A DNA stretch of 64,000 nt, from the NCBI RefSeq assembly GCF_033473495.1, contig NC_088935.1:4216001-4280000 (forward strand), given 5' to 3'. The stretch comes from Cercospora beticola (Eukaryota; Ascomycota; Dothideomycetes; Mycosphaerellales; Mycosphaerellaceae). The translations under genes were made by a program, and so were the position numbers. Shown here in pieces: positions 50,905 through 62,299 of this stretch (position 1 is its first letter; every line of letters starts with the position of its first letter). Under the pieces are notes generated by a model. The model was not told where the DNA came from. It saw only the letters and a list, made by a program, of their open reading frames with translations, and searched no databases.

Positions 50905-51903
50905 ATGCCTAGTACTATCGCAAGATTCCCGCCACAGGTCAATACTCAGCTCAACTATCATCACGGGCATCGCAGTGGACCGACCTCTTTTCTTGCAGGA
51001 ACTGGATCCGACAAGAGGCGCACGTGGGACGTCCGCTCCGTCACTGTCCATGACATACGGTGTAGTGGTGAAGACTTCACGCTCGATAAGAATGGCTTTC
51101 AGTTGGTAGAACACGAAAGCTTTGAGAAGTTGTTCGAAGACCCGAGCGAGTTCAAGCATCCGGTCTATGCAGAAACTGCTGAGCTTCTCCAGCAAGTGTA
51201 AGCATGCCGTAGTCTGTGGGATACGAGCATTGCATTCATGTTGACATCGTACATAGCACAGGAGCCACTCACGTAATTCCCATATCACACGTGATCAGAC
51301 GGGAAACACATGAGTTCGTGACGGAGAAAGCCAAAGAATGTGGTGATGACGAGCCTGTCAACGCAAGCGGACCATCGATGCATGTACACGTTGGTGAGTT
51401 CATTCAACCGACACAGGCACAACGAGTCCTGATTGGGATTAGATCAGAGTTACGACGGCGCTGTCCAGCTTCTTCGTGACAACGTCGAAAACGCCGAAGC
51501 GTACGTGAAGAGCCGATGGGCAGTAATCAATGTGTGGCGTCCGGTAGCACAGCCTGTCACGCGCGAGCCGTTGGCAGTCTGTGATAGTCGTAGCGTGGCA
51601 GAGGACGATCTGCGGCCTATGATGGCCATACTTCCAAACTTCACGGGCTCATCCAACACTGTCACCAAAGGCAACGGATTCGAGCTCTGGGAGGTCGCTG
51701 CCAATCCCCAGCATCGGTGGTATTATGTTTCTGAAATGACACCTAATGAAGCCTTGTTGATTAAGTGCTTCGACAGCAAGAAAGACGGAAGAGCACGGCG
51801 ATGTCCACATACAGCTTTCCAAAGCGAGTTTGATAGCGGTCCCGCAAGACGAAGTATTGAGATTCGCTGCTTAGTCTTTTGGGAGGATCAAAGCACCGAG
51901 TAG
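50905..51903 (+). CDS. CmcJ/AsaB-family oxidoreductase
   Basis: Member of the family typified by CmcJ of cephamycin synthesis and by fungal GA4-desaturase-like/AsaB proteins, often found in secondary-metabolite clusters. Three exons: 50905-51197, 51257-51393 and 51443-51903 (introns 59 and 49 nt); 296 residues. Conserved order: 'VTVHDIRCSGEDFTLDKNGF', 'ISHVIRRETH', then 'MHVHVDQSYDGA' across the second splice with the probable iron-binding H-x-D, 'SRWAVINVWRPV', 'WYYVSEMTPNEALLIKCFDS', and 'RRCPHTAF' with a further candidate His ligand. It is followed 168 bp downstream by a Zn2Cys6 regulator gene in the same orientation. The substrate cannot be predicted. Confidence 0.92.
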
Positions 51904-52071
51904 CTGCAACAAGAATTAATGACAAGGTTCATTGACGCCAAGACAAAGGATTCAGGCTAAGATTCAGACGTCAGCGAGTATCTGCTTACTGTATCTTGAA
52001 GATTCAACTTCGTACAGTCTCTCGACATCAGTCGCTCGGGCCCTTTGGTTCGGGCCTTGGCGCATTCAACA

Positions 52072-54075
52072 ATGACAGCTGCTATTCGCAAGAAGCCTAT
52101 CACGAGAAACAGACAGTCGTTGACTTGTAGCTCATGCACACGGCGAAAATTGAAATGTGACAGGAAAGTGCCCTGCAGTAATTGCGAAAAGCAAGATGGA
52201 GCGGCCTCCTGCGAATACAGCCAGCTGTCGCGAAGAGAGCCACCTGGCATGCAGAACAATACAGCACGTGCCGAAGCAAGACTAGAACATCTTGAGGAGC
52301 TGGTTCACCAGTTGGTGGCGCGCAACAACAACGATGCTGAGTCTACCTCAGCTGCGCCGGAGATGACTGTGGAGCAGTTTGACTCCGAGAGTGCAACGCT
52401 CTACACAGGTCCCACACATCATGCTGCGATGCTCGAAGATATTGCGGAGCTCCGCAATGTTTTGGGAGAGTCGACACCAGTCCTGGATGTCGATGACTCT
52501 GTTACTTCGGGCAGCGAAATGAATGTGCTCTTTGGCAGAGTGCGACCACTGTCTCTCGACCAGATATTGAGCAAGTGGCTGCCAACAAAGACAGAGTGCG
52601 ATAGGCGCGTTGCAGCTTACTTTCGCGCTCAGGGTATTGCGGCGCCATTTATCCACGTTCAGCAATTCCACAACCAGTACGAAAAGTTTTGGCAGAGTCG
52701 TGACAGTACCTCCCCACTGTGGATCTCTATCTTGTTTTCGATATGTTATCTCTCAGAGCGTATAGGACCATATGTGGCAGCGACTCCTCCAGGATTCAGC
52801 TACGCAGCAACACAATGTTTGGCTCTTGGACAATATAGTCGACCACAACGCTTTGCTGTCGAGGCCATTACTGCCTTCATTCAAGCCCGGATCACAGATA
52901 AGCTCGACGCATGTCGCGATTCAGGGATGCTCTTTGGTGTCCTGGTGCCACTAGCATACACTCTGGGTTATCATCGTGATCCAGCACACCTGAAGCACGT
53001 TTCGCCTTTCGAGGGCGAAATGAGGCGACGTACTTGGTCACTCATTGTACAGCTAGATTTGCTAAATTCTTTCCAGCTTGGGCTTCCTCACAATATCCAG
53101 GCTGGAACGTGGGATGTCAAGAGCCCTGGAAACTATCACGACACAGACCTCACTGAGGATATGTCAACATTGCCGCCTCCGAGGCCACCCTCAGAGATGA
53201 CGAAGATGTTGTTTTACAATTCGAAACAGATTCTCGCATCTGTCTTCGCCAAGATTCTTCAAGCCGTACTTTGCACTTCCCAAGATGCCCAAGACTCGCT
53301 TCTTCTACAACGACAGCAAGAACTTGATGATGCGAATGCAACTATCCCGACCGCTTTGCACTATCATAATATTTCAGAGTCCATCGCAGATCCTGTCATG
53401 CTTTTCGTCACTAGACGTTGTCTACAGCTCATGTAAGTCGCATATATTGCTGGGCTGCAGCAAAAGCGAGATGGTAAAGATAAATCTGACATGTGCTTAC
53501 TGGGTTGTAGGTACGACAAATGCCGTCTAGTGCTACACAGAAGACATATTGCTCGTGGACGAGAGGCAAGCATTCGAATCTGCTTTGATGCTGCGAAATC
53601 GATTGTCAACGGCCTCTTGACTATGTACCCGGAGTTCAAGCCTGGTGGGCAGTTGTTTGGTGATCGTTGGTTGATGAGTAGTATCGCCTTCAACGACTTT
53701 CTCACGGGCGCGATGGCCTTCAGTCTGATCCTGTGTCAAGATCAAAGGACCAAGATTGAGTGCTTATCATGGGATGAGCGATGCGAAATCAAACAGATGC
53801 TGGAGTCGTCACGAGAGATTTGCGAAGAGAACAAGGAACGAAGTGCGGGAGCTCGGCGATTGCTCAAGCTGCTTGGAAGTCTGCGTTCCCTGATGATTAT
53901 GGAGGAGACGCAGCCGCCTCCTTTTGCTCCTCTGGCGGACACGTCCATGTCAGACAGCGAAGAGATGGCGATTGCACAGTCTGACTTCGCCGAGCTCTTC
54001 ACCGAGACCCATATATTCGACGACCCGCAGTGGGCTCTGATGGAGGAGTTCTTGAATACGAGCTTTGAAATGTGA
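52072..54075 (+). CDS. Zn2Cys6 transcription factor next to the CmcJ-family gene
   Basis: Two exons, 52072-53432 and 53511-54075, around a 78-nt intron; 641 residues. The zinc cluster is near the N-terminus ('CSSCTRRKLKCDRKVPC' then 'SNC', spacing 2-6-5-2-8, about residues 21-49), followed by a coiled-coil dimerisation segment ('ARLEHLEELVHQLVARN'). The fungal-specific transcription factor domain covers about 180-480 ('AYFRAQGIAAPFIHVQQFH', 'FEGEMRRRTWSLIVQLDLL'). The C-terminus is acidic ('FTETHIFDDPQWALMEEF'), a probable activation region. Tandem arrangement with the oxidoreductase suggests a pathway-specific regulator, by analogy with small metabolite clusters. Confidence 0.92.
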
Positions 54076-54298
54076 AACGGCCATTGCAGAAAGGTTTCGT
54101 ACCCAACTTTCATATGCTCGGCATTTTCATGGTGTGGAGAAGGATGGACTGAAGTGACGGCACGTGATCGCGCGTTATGGAGTTTAGCACTAAATCCACT
54201 AGCGCGATTGTCGCCTGGCAGGCATGCCGCGAGCCACTTCATGCTTTCGATGTCGCCTTCTCCCAAGTCCTGATCCATGTGCCGGCGACGCCGCAGCC

Positions 54299-56974
54299 AT
54301 GTGGGTGATATCGTGCAGCGATGCAAATTGGGAGGGTCGGAAAAAATGGCTGCGCCCAGGAACAAAGCACTCATTCGGACGATCATCCACGAAACCGGAC
54401 GAAGTCGATTACGCCCATAACATCTCGCACAAGAGCGTGTCGCGGAAACACCTCATCCTGACGGTCGGCGACGTCTCCTCGAACGATACTACCAATCTCC
54501 ACAGCAAGAGCAAAATCACGATTGTCGCACAGGGAAAAACAGGTACTTGGCTCGACGGAGAACGATTGCCTGCAGAAGACCAGTCGAGGACGCTCAGTGG
54601 TAATAAGCATACTCTGCAACTGGGCCAACAGGAGACTACACTTACGCTCGAATGGCGTCCTGTTGTACTTGCCTTCACGGCTGGTGTTCCAAAATCGGCG
54701 AAAGCGAAGGGCACAGCATTAGCAGCTGAGCGCCAGAAGCTGGATCGTTGCGACATCAAGTTAGCTACCGAGTACATTTCGAACACAACTACACACGCGA
54801 TCGCAAAGAAACGCAATACATCTGCAGTTTTGCAGGCTTTGTTACAAGCGAAATGGGTTGTATCTGCTTCCTTCGTGGACGCTCTGGCAACAGCGTGCAA
54901 ACAAGACGGAAGAGAGCAAAACGGATCGCCACGTCCCAGCCTTCTCGAGCAGGATTTCGATAAGAACTGGCCGAACGAGGAAGATCACATCTGTCCCAGT
55001 GCTGGCGAGCCCGTGACGCGCCCGGACAGTTGGCTGAAGCCTAACACTGCGCGCACTGAGCTTTTCCAGCACTGCAATTTTGTGTTCTTGGATTCCGATC
55101 AGCACGAGTCCTTAGCGCCAGTAGTGAATGCTGGTAATGGCAAAGCTCTCTGCTTTCACTTCACGCTCGGGCAAACAACGGTGGCAGAAGTTGTGAAGTA
55201 TGTCAAAGATGTTTCTGGAAACAAGGAGCCAGGTCGTTTCGTGCTCAGTGATCGAACCGGACCCGGCGGGATCGTGATTGTTCGAGCAAGAGATACAGAC
55301 ACATTTAGTGATGTCCATCGCCAACTTGATGCTGCCCTCGGACAGATATCAATCGAACAAAACGAACTTCTTGATGCCATTCTGTCGGTAGACGCAACCA
55401 TGCTGCGAAGGCCACTACCGGCGACTCGAGGCAGTGGTAAGGAAGCGGCCATCTCGAGCTCCATTCCAACTCCTCCAGGTACTGTGGGGGCTCCCTTAGC
55501 AACAATGTTGGCATCGAGCTCGATGCCACGCCCTCCTCAAGGCACTTCGGACAGTGTGGTTGCTGAAAGCCAGCAACCACCAACTTCCGCACGAGTACCG
55601 CCGCAGAGTCGAACCCGAGGCGAAGCACAGATACAGGAGCCATCAGAGGCGCCTCCCGCAAAACGGCGACGCCGTTTCGTGACCCAGAAATTTCAAGGCT
55701 TCGATGACTTCGAACCAAGTGCTGTCGCGCGTCCGGCGTCGAACTCGCCGCCGCCATCAGTCCCTCAGCAGAGCCAAAGTCAGACACCAGTAGTGCAGAG
55801 CAGGGTTGTCGAAGAAGAGTTCGCACGCCCTGCTGTGCCTGCAAGTCAACGCAAGGCACAAAAGAGACCAGCCCCGATCGAGGAGGAGGACGAAGTTGAG
55901 GAGACTGCCGAGGAGAAGTACGAGCGTCGCTTCCCAGGCCAAGCACGCTTGAAACGACAGAGGACAGAGGAAGCTGCAGCAGAAGCAGCAAAACAGGCCG
56001 CTAAAGCTGCATCTGCATCTACCGAACCAACGGCTCAAGCTGTGCCCGCTGCTACCGAGAAGGAAGATGTTAAGAAGGAAAAGGCGAAAGGCAGGGCCAA
56101 GCAGACCAAGCAGGACGCAGATATCAAAGCCAAGATCACGGCCAAACGAGAAGAAGAGGAAGAACAGCATCGGCGCGAAGAGGAGAGACTACTAGAAGGC
56201 CTTGCTCCAGGAGAAGAAATACCGGATCTGGGTAATGTTGAAAAGCACCCGGGCATCTGCGTGGAGTATGAGCTGCCGATCCGAGATCCTCGTCCTACGA
56301 TCACGATCAGCGACAATCCGGACTGGGCTGGCCGACCCAACTACAAGAAGTTCAAGAAGCGACGGGCAGCGGTGCAGCACGACAACGGCGCGGGAACCCC
56401 AAACTCGGAAGCAGGTGTCATCATACCGCTGGAGGAGATCCAATCGCGTGGCAGCGGCCTGGGCGACGAATACTGGCTCGAGCACGGCGACCTGAACCCT
56501 CGACACTTGAAGGAAAAGAAAAGCAACGGCAAGTCTCAATCACAGTCAAGCGCGCGCAATTCGCAAGCAAATCGTCGTGTCACAGCACAAGGTATCTTCT
56601 CAGTCAGTCTCGGCGAGGGTAACGCCCGCGAAGAGGTCGATGATGAGGAACGCGCGGTATTTCGTCGCCGGCTCCAGACCAGTCGAGAACAAGATGAAGC
56701 TGAAGCGGAGGCTAATGCACTTTTCGACGGTCCGCGGTCGTCTAGAGGTACGACCGGGTCGACGAGCCAGTCGACTCTCGGCACTGAGACGCAGAAGAAG
56801 GCTGCGGGAAAGAGACCGGCTACGACTCAGTTGGGACCGGCTGCAACGAAGAAGGCGAAACAGAAAATTGCCATGACTGCTTTTACTAGTGGGAGAACCG
56901 AGTCTCCAGCGGTCGGAGCTGCGGATGACGACGATGATGACGATCCAAGAGCTTTCCGGCGAAGGAGGCGGTGA
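54299..56974 (+). CDS. NBS1: Nibrin homologue Nbs1 (MRN complex)
   Basis: DNA double-strand-break sensor subunit of Mre11-Rad50-Nbs1 in the nucleus. The open frame begins at 54224, but ATG 54299 (MWVISCSDANWEGRKKWL) is the conserved start; 891 residues, one exon. FHA domain about 1-115 ('GRSS', 'SVSRKHL', 'GTWLDGE'), then tandem BRCT domains about 120-370. A long disordered region follows, rich in Ser/Pro/Gln, then Glu/Lys/Ala. Near residue 680 'RPNYKKFKKRR' matches the Mre11-binding (N)(F/Y)KxFxK motif. The tail has a Lys-rich segment, an Asp run and ends 'DPRAFRRRRR', in the position of the ATM/Tel1-binding acidic-aromatic motif. Aspergillus RcaA is the nearest named relative I recall. Confidence 0.9.
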   Translation: MWVISCSDANWEGRKKWLRPGTKHSFGRSSTKPDEVDYAHNISHKSVSRKHLILTVGDVSSNDTTNLHSKSKITIVAQGKTGTWLDGERLPAEDQSRTLSGNKHTLQLGQQETTLTLEWRPVVLAFTAGVPKSAKAKGTALAAERQKLDRCDIKLATEYISNTTTHAIAKKRNTSAVLQALLQAKWVVSASFVDALATACKQDGREQNGSPRPSLLEQDFDKNWPNEEDHICPSAGEPVTRPDSWLKPNTARTELFQHCNFVFLDSDQHESLAPVVNAGNGKALCFHFTLGQTTVAEVVKYVKDVSGNKEPGRFVLSDRTGPGGIVIVRARDTDTFSDVHRQLDAALGQISIEQNELLDAILSVDATMLRRPLPATRGSGKEAAISSSIPTPPGTVGAPLATMLASSSMPRPPQGTSDSVVAESQQPPTSARVPPQSRTRGEAQIQEPSEAPPAKRRRRFVTQKFQGFDDFEPSAVARPASNSPPPSVPQQSQSQTPVVQSRVVEEEFARPAVPASQRKAQKRPAPIEEEDEVEETAEEKYERRFPGQARLKRQRTEEAAAEAAKQAAKAASASTEPTAQAVPAATEKEDVKKEKAKGRAKQTKQDADIKAKITAKREEEEEQHRREEERLLEGLAPGEEIPDLGNVEKHPGICVEYELPIRDPRPTITISDNPDWAGRPNYKKFKKRRAAVQHDNGAGTPNSEAGVIIPLEEIQSRGSGLGDEYWLEHGDLNPRHLKEKKSNGKSQSQSSARNSQANRRVTAQGIFSVSLGEGNAREEVDDEERAVFRRRLQTSREQDEAEAEANALFDGPRSSRGTTGSTSQSTLGTETQKKAAGKRPATTQLGPAATKKAKQKIAMTAFTSGRTESPAVGAADDDDDDDPRAFRRRRR

Positions 56975-57492
56975 ATTGTGACACGATAGGGGCCGGATAT
57001 GCGCAGTGTCTCCATGTCGGCATCCTTTGATGAGGGCCAACATGTCTTCACAGTTTGTGGAGCAAAGCGAGGTAGCTAGTATCGATACTACTCTGTCAGT
57101 CAGCGCACTTTCGTGTTCCCCACTGTGGTAGAAGAGCAGCTCATGATAACATGCATGACGTTCAACTTAGTATTGACACTGCATTCAGCTATTTCATTAC
57201 AGTGTAGGTGCATACTTGAGAGCTATTTTTACAAAGCTGGTAGGCCAGCGAATGCACTATGATAGGAGCGCTTTTCTGTCCCTCATCATCGACTTGTTCG
57301 TCTTGACTTCTGCAGTATAAGTGAAGCAAGAAGTCCATGGTCTGTAGGATACAGCAGTCGCAAAGAAAGCAATTTCAGAAGGGTGTTAGCGGTCCGAGCA
57401 CGATGGGAACATTTGACGCTGGATTGAAGAGGGCGTCCGTCTTTCAGGAGAAGCTGAAACGCGTCACTCTGTCGTCAGGCTGGTACGGTAGC
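56975..57492. other. Convergent intergenic region
   Basis: 518 bp between the stops of NBS1 and the EVE-domain gene; 3' UTRs of both. Nothing else recognised. Confidence 0.4.
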
Positions 57493-59222
57493 TTATTCTT
57501 CTCCAACAGACGCCATCAGCCCACCCGTGGAGGGCGGCTGGGCACTGCCAGCACGAGGCTGCGGAGTCTTGATGCGACCTCCCATACCAGGAAGCTTGCG
57601 AGGAACAGAGCCTGCACGTGAGCTTGTGCGCGATGGAGGGGCGAGAAGTCTAGCAGCGGATCCAGCACGGCCACTGCGAGAGACAGGGCGGGAGGATGCG
57701 AGAGGAGTTGGGAGCGAATCATCTTCCTCAAGGGGCGGGTCCGAGTCGGTGTTTGGCATGGTGCCGTTGATGTCCTCACCTAGGTAATTGACTGGCGGGC
57801 TTGAGATGCCGTTCTGTTCTTTATGTATTGTCAGCGATGTTGGTTCCCGCGTCTGCATTGAGGGTAGACTTACCAAGATCCTCGTCTTCGTCCTCGAAAC
57901 CTTCGATCAAACTGTTGATGTACTCCCACTCATCTTCAGATACCTTGGACACGCTCAGACGCGCAGCAGTGAATTCTTGCATCTTGGCGAGCGGACCTTC
58001 GTCCTTTGCTGCTACCAGCTGGACACGAGTGACAGGCTTGGAGAGTTTCTTGCGGAACTCCACGTGCACAACGCACCACTTGTCGCGCTTCTTCGCGTCG
58101 GCTACGTAACCATACGAGTCCGGATCAGATGCAGTTGCATCGAGCTCGTGCTCTCGTACGATCTCCATGATGCCGACGATACCGGGTGCCTTGCCGCCAC
58201 TAGCGTAGAAGAAAGCCAGATCGCCCTGCTGCATTTCCCGCATGTTCTTAGCAGCGCTTGGGTTTCTGACTCCATCCCATGGCTCGGGTGAGGTCTTCGA
58301 GCGTAGGTCATCGATGGTGAACTTGGTATTGAAGACCTTGCCGCTCGCCAAAACCTCATCGTGACCGTCTTGTTCAGCTTTCATGAGCCAGTACTGCCTG
58401 CCGGAGGATGGCGGAGCCGTCTTAGCGTCAAACTGATTCTCTTCCTTCGCGACCTGCTTCCCCTTGGCTTTTGGTGGACGGCCGCGTCCGCGCCTTGGAG
58501 GTGCTTGGACAGTCTCCTCTAGTTCGTCCTCCAGCTGATCCGCCGCAGCTCCATCATCGGTGTCGATCTTGGTAGTTTCTCCACCGCAAGGCGCTTGACC
58601 ACGCTTCCTAGGAGTCGGTTGCTCTTCCTCGGGCGGTACCGCTGGCTCACTCACTCGCGCCGGTCGACCTCGCTTCTTGGGAGGCTCCTCGCTGGTCACC
58701 GCCTTTGCTGGACGTCCGCGCTTCTTGCTTGTACCGGCAGATTTGGGGGTAGGAGCCAATGCAGGTGCAGACGTCGTCTTCTTAGCAGAGACAGCTTTCG
58801 GCGGACGGCCAGGACCGCGCTTGGCAGGCGCTGAAGCCGTAGTCTCTTTTGCCGGGCGACCGCGTTTCTTGGGCGGCTCAGCTGAAGTCGTAGTCTCCTT
58901 TGCCGGACGACCGCGTTTCTTGGGCGGCTCAGCTGAAGCTCTAGTGGCAGGAGCGCCGCGCTTGCGTCCAGCAACAGTGGCTGAAACGGGTCAGCATTTG
59001 TCTTGCACAAGAGATACTACACTTACGAGGCGCAACAGTCTTATTGCTGGCGCGCTCTGGCGCAGTATCTGGAAAGCTCAGATCTGGCGGAGCAACAGCG
59101 CGCGTTGGTCGGCTCGCAGCAGCTGTGGTTGCATACTCCTTTCCGCGTTTTGAAGTCACGGTGTTGGCGCGAGTGCTGGCCCTTGCGGTGCTTGATTTGT
59201 TCGCCTTCTTCTTGGGCGGCAT
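57493..59222 (-). CDS. EVE-domain protein with six AT-hook motifs (Thyn1-like)
   Basis: Three exons: 59027-59222, 57874-58980 and 57493-57818; introns 46 and 55 nt; 542 residues. The N-terminus MPPKKKANKSS is basic. Six GRP-core AT-hooks follow between about residues 75 and 235: four 'KKRGRPA' (K or R next), one 'KRGPGRPPK' and one 'RRGRGRPPK'. The EVE (PUA-like) domain runs about 260-425: 'RQYWLMKAEQDG', 'WDGVRNPSAAKNMREM', 'GDLAFFYASGGKAPGIVGI', 'VHVEFRKKL'. The C-terminal exon codes a disordered Ser/Arg/Pro tail. EVE domains bind modified bases in DNA or RNA; with AT-hooks the protein is probably a nuclear chromatin reader. Animal Thyn1 has a single EVE domain and no such hook array. Confidence 0.9.
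58838..58939 (-). repeat. 51-bp direct repeat encoding an AT-hook
   Basis: Two adjacent 51-bp units (58838-58888 and 58889-58939), differing at only a few bases, each code 17 residues containing 'EPPKKRGRPAKETT'. Unit length is a multiple of three, so copy-number change would keep the frame while changing the number of DNA-binding hooks. Confidence 0.85.
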
Positions 59223-60174
59223 GATGCCGTTCTGATATCTGTGCGATATCGCTTGCAACGGGTAGTTGTTCTTGTGTCGGTGATGGATGTTGGCACGCGA
59301 CAGAAGTTGACGCGGTCGACGCGAAGTTGGCAATTGATGTCAGGAAGGTTGAAGATGCCTGTCGTCCTCGAAAGCTTGACTGCCTCAGGCAACCCTCAGG
59401 TGCTCAGATCAACTCGCTTGCTTCAGCCACAGTACGGTACGCAAAACCAACGGCACGTTCTGTTCTGCGTTGACCGTTACTACTCCGTCCACCTGCGAAC
59501 GAGTCGTTGAATGTCCGTCTGCATCGTCGACATCCACAACGCCTTCTGCAGCGAACTGTCACTCAGGCACCGGCTCTTCTGCCAGGATGACGGTCATCGC
59601 GGATGGAGTCAGCACACCTGCATGTCTCGAGCTGCACCACGGCTTCGCGTTTGGTTGCATCCGTCATGTACCAGGAGCAGAGTGAGGACCGTCCCATCAG
59701 GCATTTCTCTTTCACTCTTTCAGCGATGATTTCGCATGGTCCATGTCGTTGTGGTCAATATCGCACAGCAGACCGGGGTGGTGAGACAAGGACTAGTTAG
59801 GGTGGGGGCAGTGCAGCTGTGAGCCCCCAGCGACGTGCGCGGCCTTCATCACGCCCATACGAGCAGACTTTGGGTACGCATTGCGGCTCTCCTGGACGAA
59901 GCTTTCAACGGTCAAGCCTCCTGCGTGCTACTCTTAGCCGTCACCGGCGCCCGTCCATGCCACTTGACGGCTCACGGCGAAAACACGATCTGCGATTACG
60001 CGCAACAACCAGCCACTTGCCAGTTTGTGTGGGTACCGGATTCGCCGAGAACGAGGATGAGCACCTGCTCTGCACACATCATGGCTACTTAGGCAACCAC
60101 TTCCCATCACCTCGCAGCAGCACTGTACGCAGGAGCAGTGCTGCAGCAAGCTTCTGCTGCTGTTGACGAGGGCA
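59223..60174. promoter_or_regulatory. Divergent intergenic region
   Basis: 952 bp between the start codons of the EVE-domain gene and the IQ-motif gene. ORFs such as 59819-60166 have no recognisable content. No element identified. Confidence 0.4.
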
Positions 60175-62041
60175 ATGACGGCGGTTGAAATCCTCACTCT
60201 CCATCCTGTGGGCTCCATCATGGAGCCCTACGACGATGTTCCTAAGATTTCGCGCCAAGAATATCTGAATAGCCTAGTTCCACCAACGTCGGCGGAAAGA
60301 GCCCGAATCAATGCGATCCAACTAAGGAAAGAAGACCTGATTGATCGCAAATATCGTCAGCATACTGCCGAAGAACGAGATGCTGCAAGACTTATCCAGC
60401 GAGCGTACAGAGGCCATCGCGACCGCCGTTCCCTCCAAGGACTTACACTAGACCCCAGCTCGAGATGGGTGGAACTCATCAAAGAGTGGCGCTATCGTAG
60501 TGCGACTGCGCCACATCACCGGAGCCCAGAAACGTCAGACTCGCCTTGTTCCCTAAGCAGGAACCCATCGGAAAGGGCAATGGTCAATTGGCGTCGTGTT
60601 GGCACCATCGCAGACCATGCTGGCGCTGGAGAAATCGCTTCTCCCGAGCATGTCACATCGCATGCGCGCACGTTCAGCTCGAGACGCAGTCTCAGAAGGA
60701 AACGTTCTAGGTCAGAATCGCAGGAGCCAAGCTCGATGCTGCTCGACTTGAGATACTTCCTTGAGATGGTGGACCAGAAGCATCGCTACGGAGCAAATTT
60801 GCAAGTCTACCACGAAGAGTGGCAGCGTCGTACAACAAACGAGAACTTCTTCTACTGGCTGGATCATGGAGAAGGTAAATCACTTGATCTGAAAATGTGT
60901 TCCCGCGAAAAGTTGGAGAAGGAGAAAATCCGCTATTTGAGCAAGGAAGAACGAAAGCAATACCTTGTTCGCGTTGATGATTGCGGGCTATTGAGATGGC
61001 ACAAGAACAATGAACTCATCACTACTTCCTGCGATCAATATCAAGACAGCATGCTCGGGATCGTACTCAAGGGCACAGATGCGCCCGCCTTCGATGATGA
61101 GGAGGTCAAACGCCAGCTTTCTGCAGATGCGTCGCTGTCCAGTAAGCTTGCGGCAGTGGGCGGAGTATTCAAAGATGCAATTAAGGCTGGTGCAGAGTCC
61201 AAGTATGAGGACGATTCAAGCTCATCGGCGTCCAGCTCTGCAAGTGAGACATCCGAAGCGGTCGACAATCCACATGCTCAATTGGAAACACCATGCGATC
61301 AAACACGAAAAGAGGGACGACATAAGAGAGGCAAATTTCGTGTCAGTCCAGCGGCAGTTCTGAACCATCTACTCAGAGCCTCTGTCCGACCAGGAACTTG
61401 GATCTACGTGGCCGACACTGTAGGTCGCCTCTACGTCGGCATCAAATCCTCAGGTGCCTTTCAGCACGCCAGTTTCCTGAGCGGTGCACGTATTTCAAGT
61501 GCAGGCACTATCGGCATCGAAAACGGCAAGCTCACATTTCTATCTCCTTTGTCTGGACATTATAGGCCTACGACACAATCTTTCCGCCGCTTCATCGCCA
61601 ATTTAAAAGATCAAGGCACCGACACTAGCGATCTCAAGGTCTCAAAAGCGTATAGTGTCCTGCTTGGCAGTAAGTTTGATCTTGGAAACACGTAATATAT
61701 CAGTCCCATACGCTAACCTTCTCTCCTTCCTTGCAGTGGAGCTATACGGCACGTCAAAGAAAGTCACAAAGCATATCCTACATCCAGACAGAGCCGCAAA
61801 GAAGTCTTCGTCTAACGATACTCGACGGAACGAGTTACTGCATCCACTGACTCTCCCGGACCCGAGCAACACGGTCGCCACTGTCGCGGCGGAGGAAGCC
61901 TGGCGTAGACATGCTCTAAGCAATGATAAACGAGGCCTTGCAAAACTCATGGACGACCTGAACATTCATCGAGGACGGAGGCGAAGTGAAGCCAGAAGGA
62001 AAAGCGAGGCCTCAAGGCTCGATGCAGCGAGGGAGCGATGA
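60175..62041 (+). CDS. IQ-motif (calmodulin-binding) fungal protein
   Basis: Two exons, 60175-61669 and 61737-62041, with a 67-nt intron carrying a CTAAC branch site; 599 residues. One IQ motif 'ARLIQRAYRGHRDRRSLQG' near residue 75 is a calmodulin-binding site. A central conserved block contains 'LLDLRYFLEMVDQKHRYGAN', 'FFYWLDHGEGKSLDL' and 'YLVRVDDCGLLRWHKN'; a later block 'RVSPAAVLNHLLRASVRPG' leads to 'TWIYVADTVGRLYVGIKSSG' and 'FQHASFLSGARISSAGTIG'. This arrangement is known to me as a fungal IQ-domain family of unknown role, sometimes compared with VPS9-region or septal proteins; I do not assign function. ATG at 60220 is an alternative start. The C-terminus is basic and helical. Confidence 0.85.
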
Positions 62042-62299
62042 CCGGAGATTCTCTTTGCGTTGCTGTAATTTAGCGTGGAGTTGGTGGTCTGGGAATCATA
62101 TGTCTTCTCCTGTCGGGAAAATGGCTGCGTGCGTTATCTTCTGATAAGCTGCATCACTGCCGGGTGAAGATCAGCCGCGAGGCACGGAGTGGCGCTTTGT
62201 GTAGAAATGCGCAAGTACGAGAGATATTACATTCTCGACCAAGGCCGAATTGCATAAGTCATAATTCATCAGCTAAGCCATCCGCCCGCAGCTACAAGC

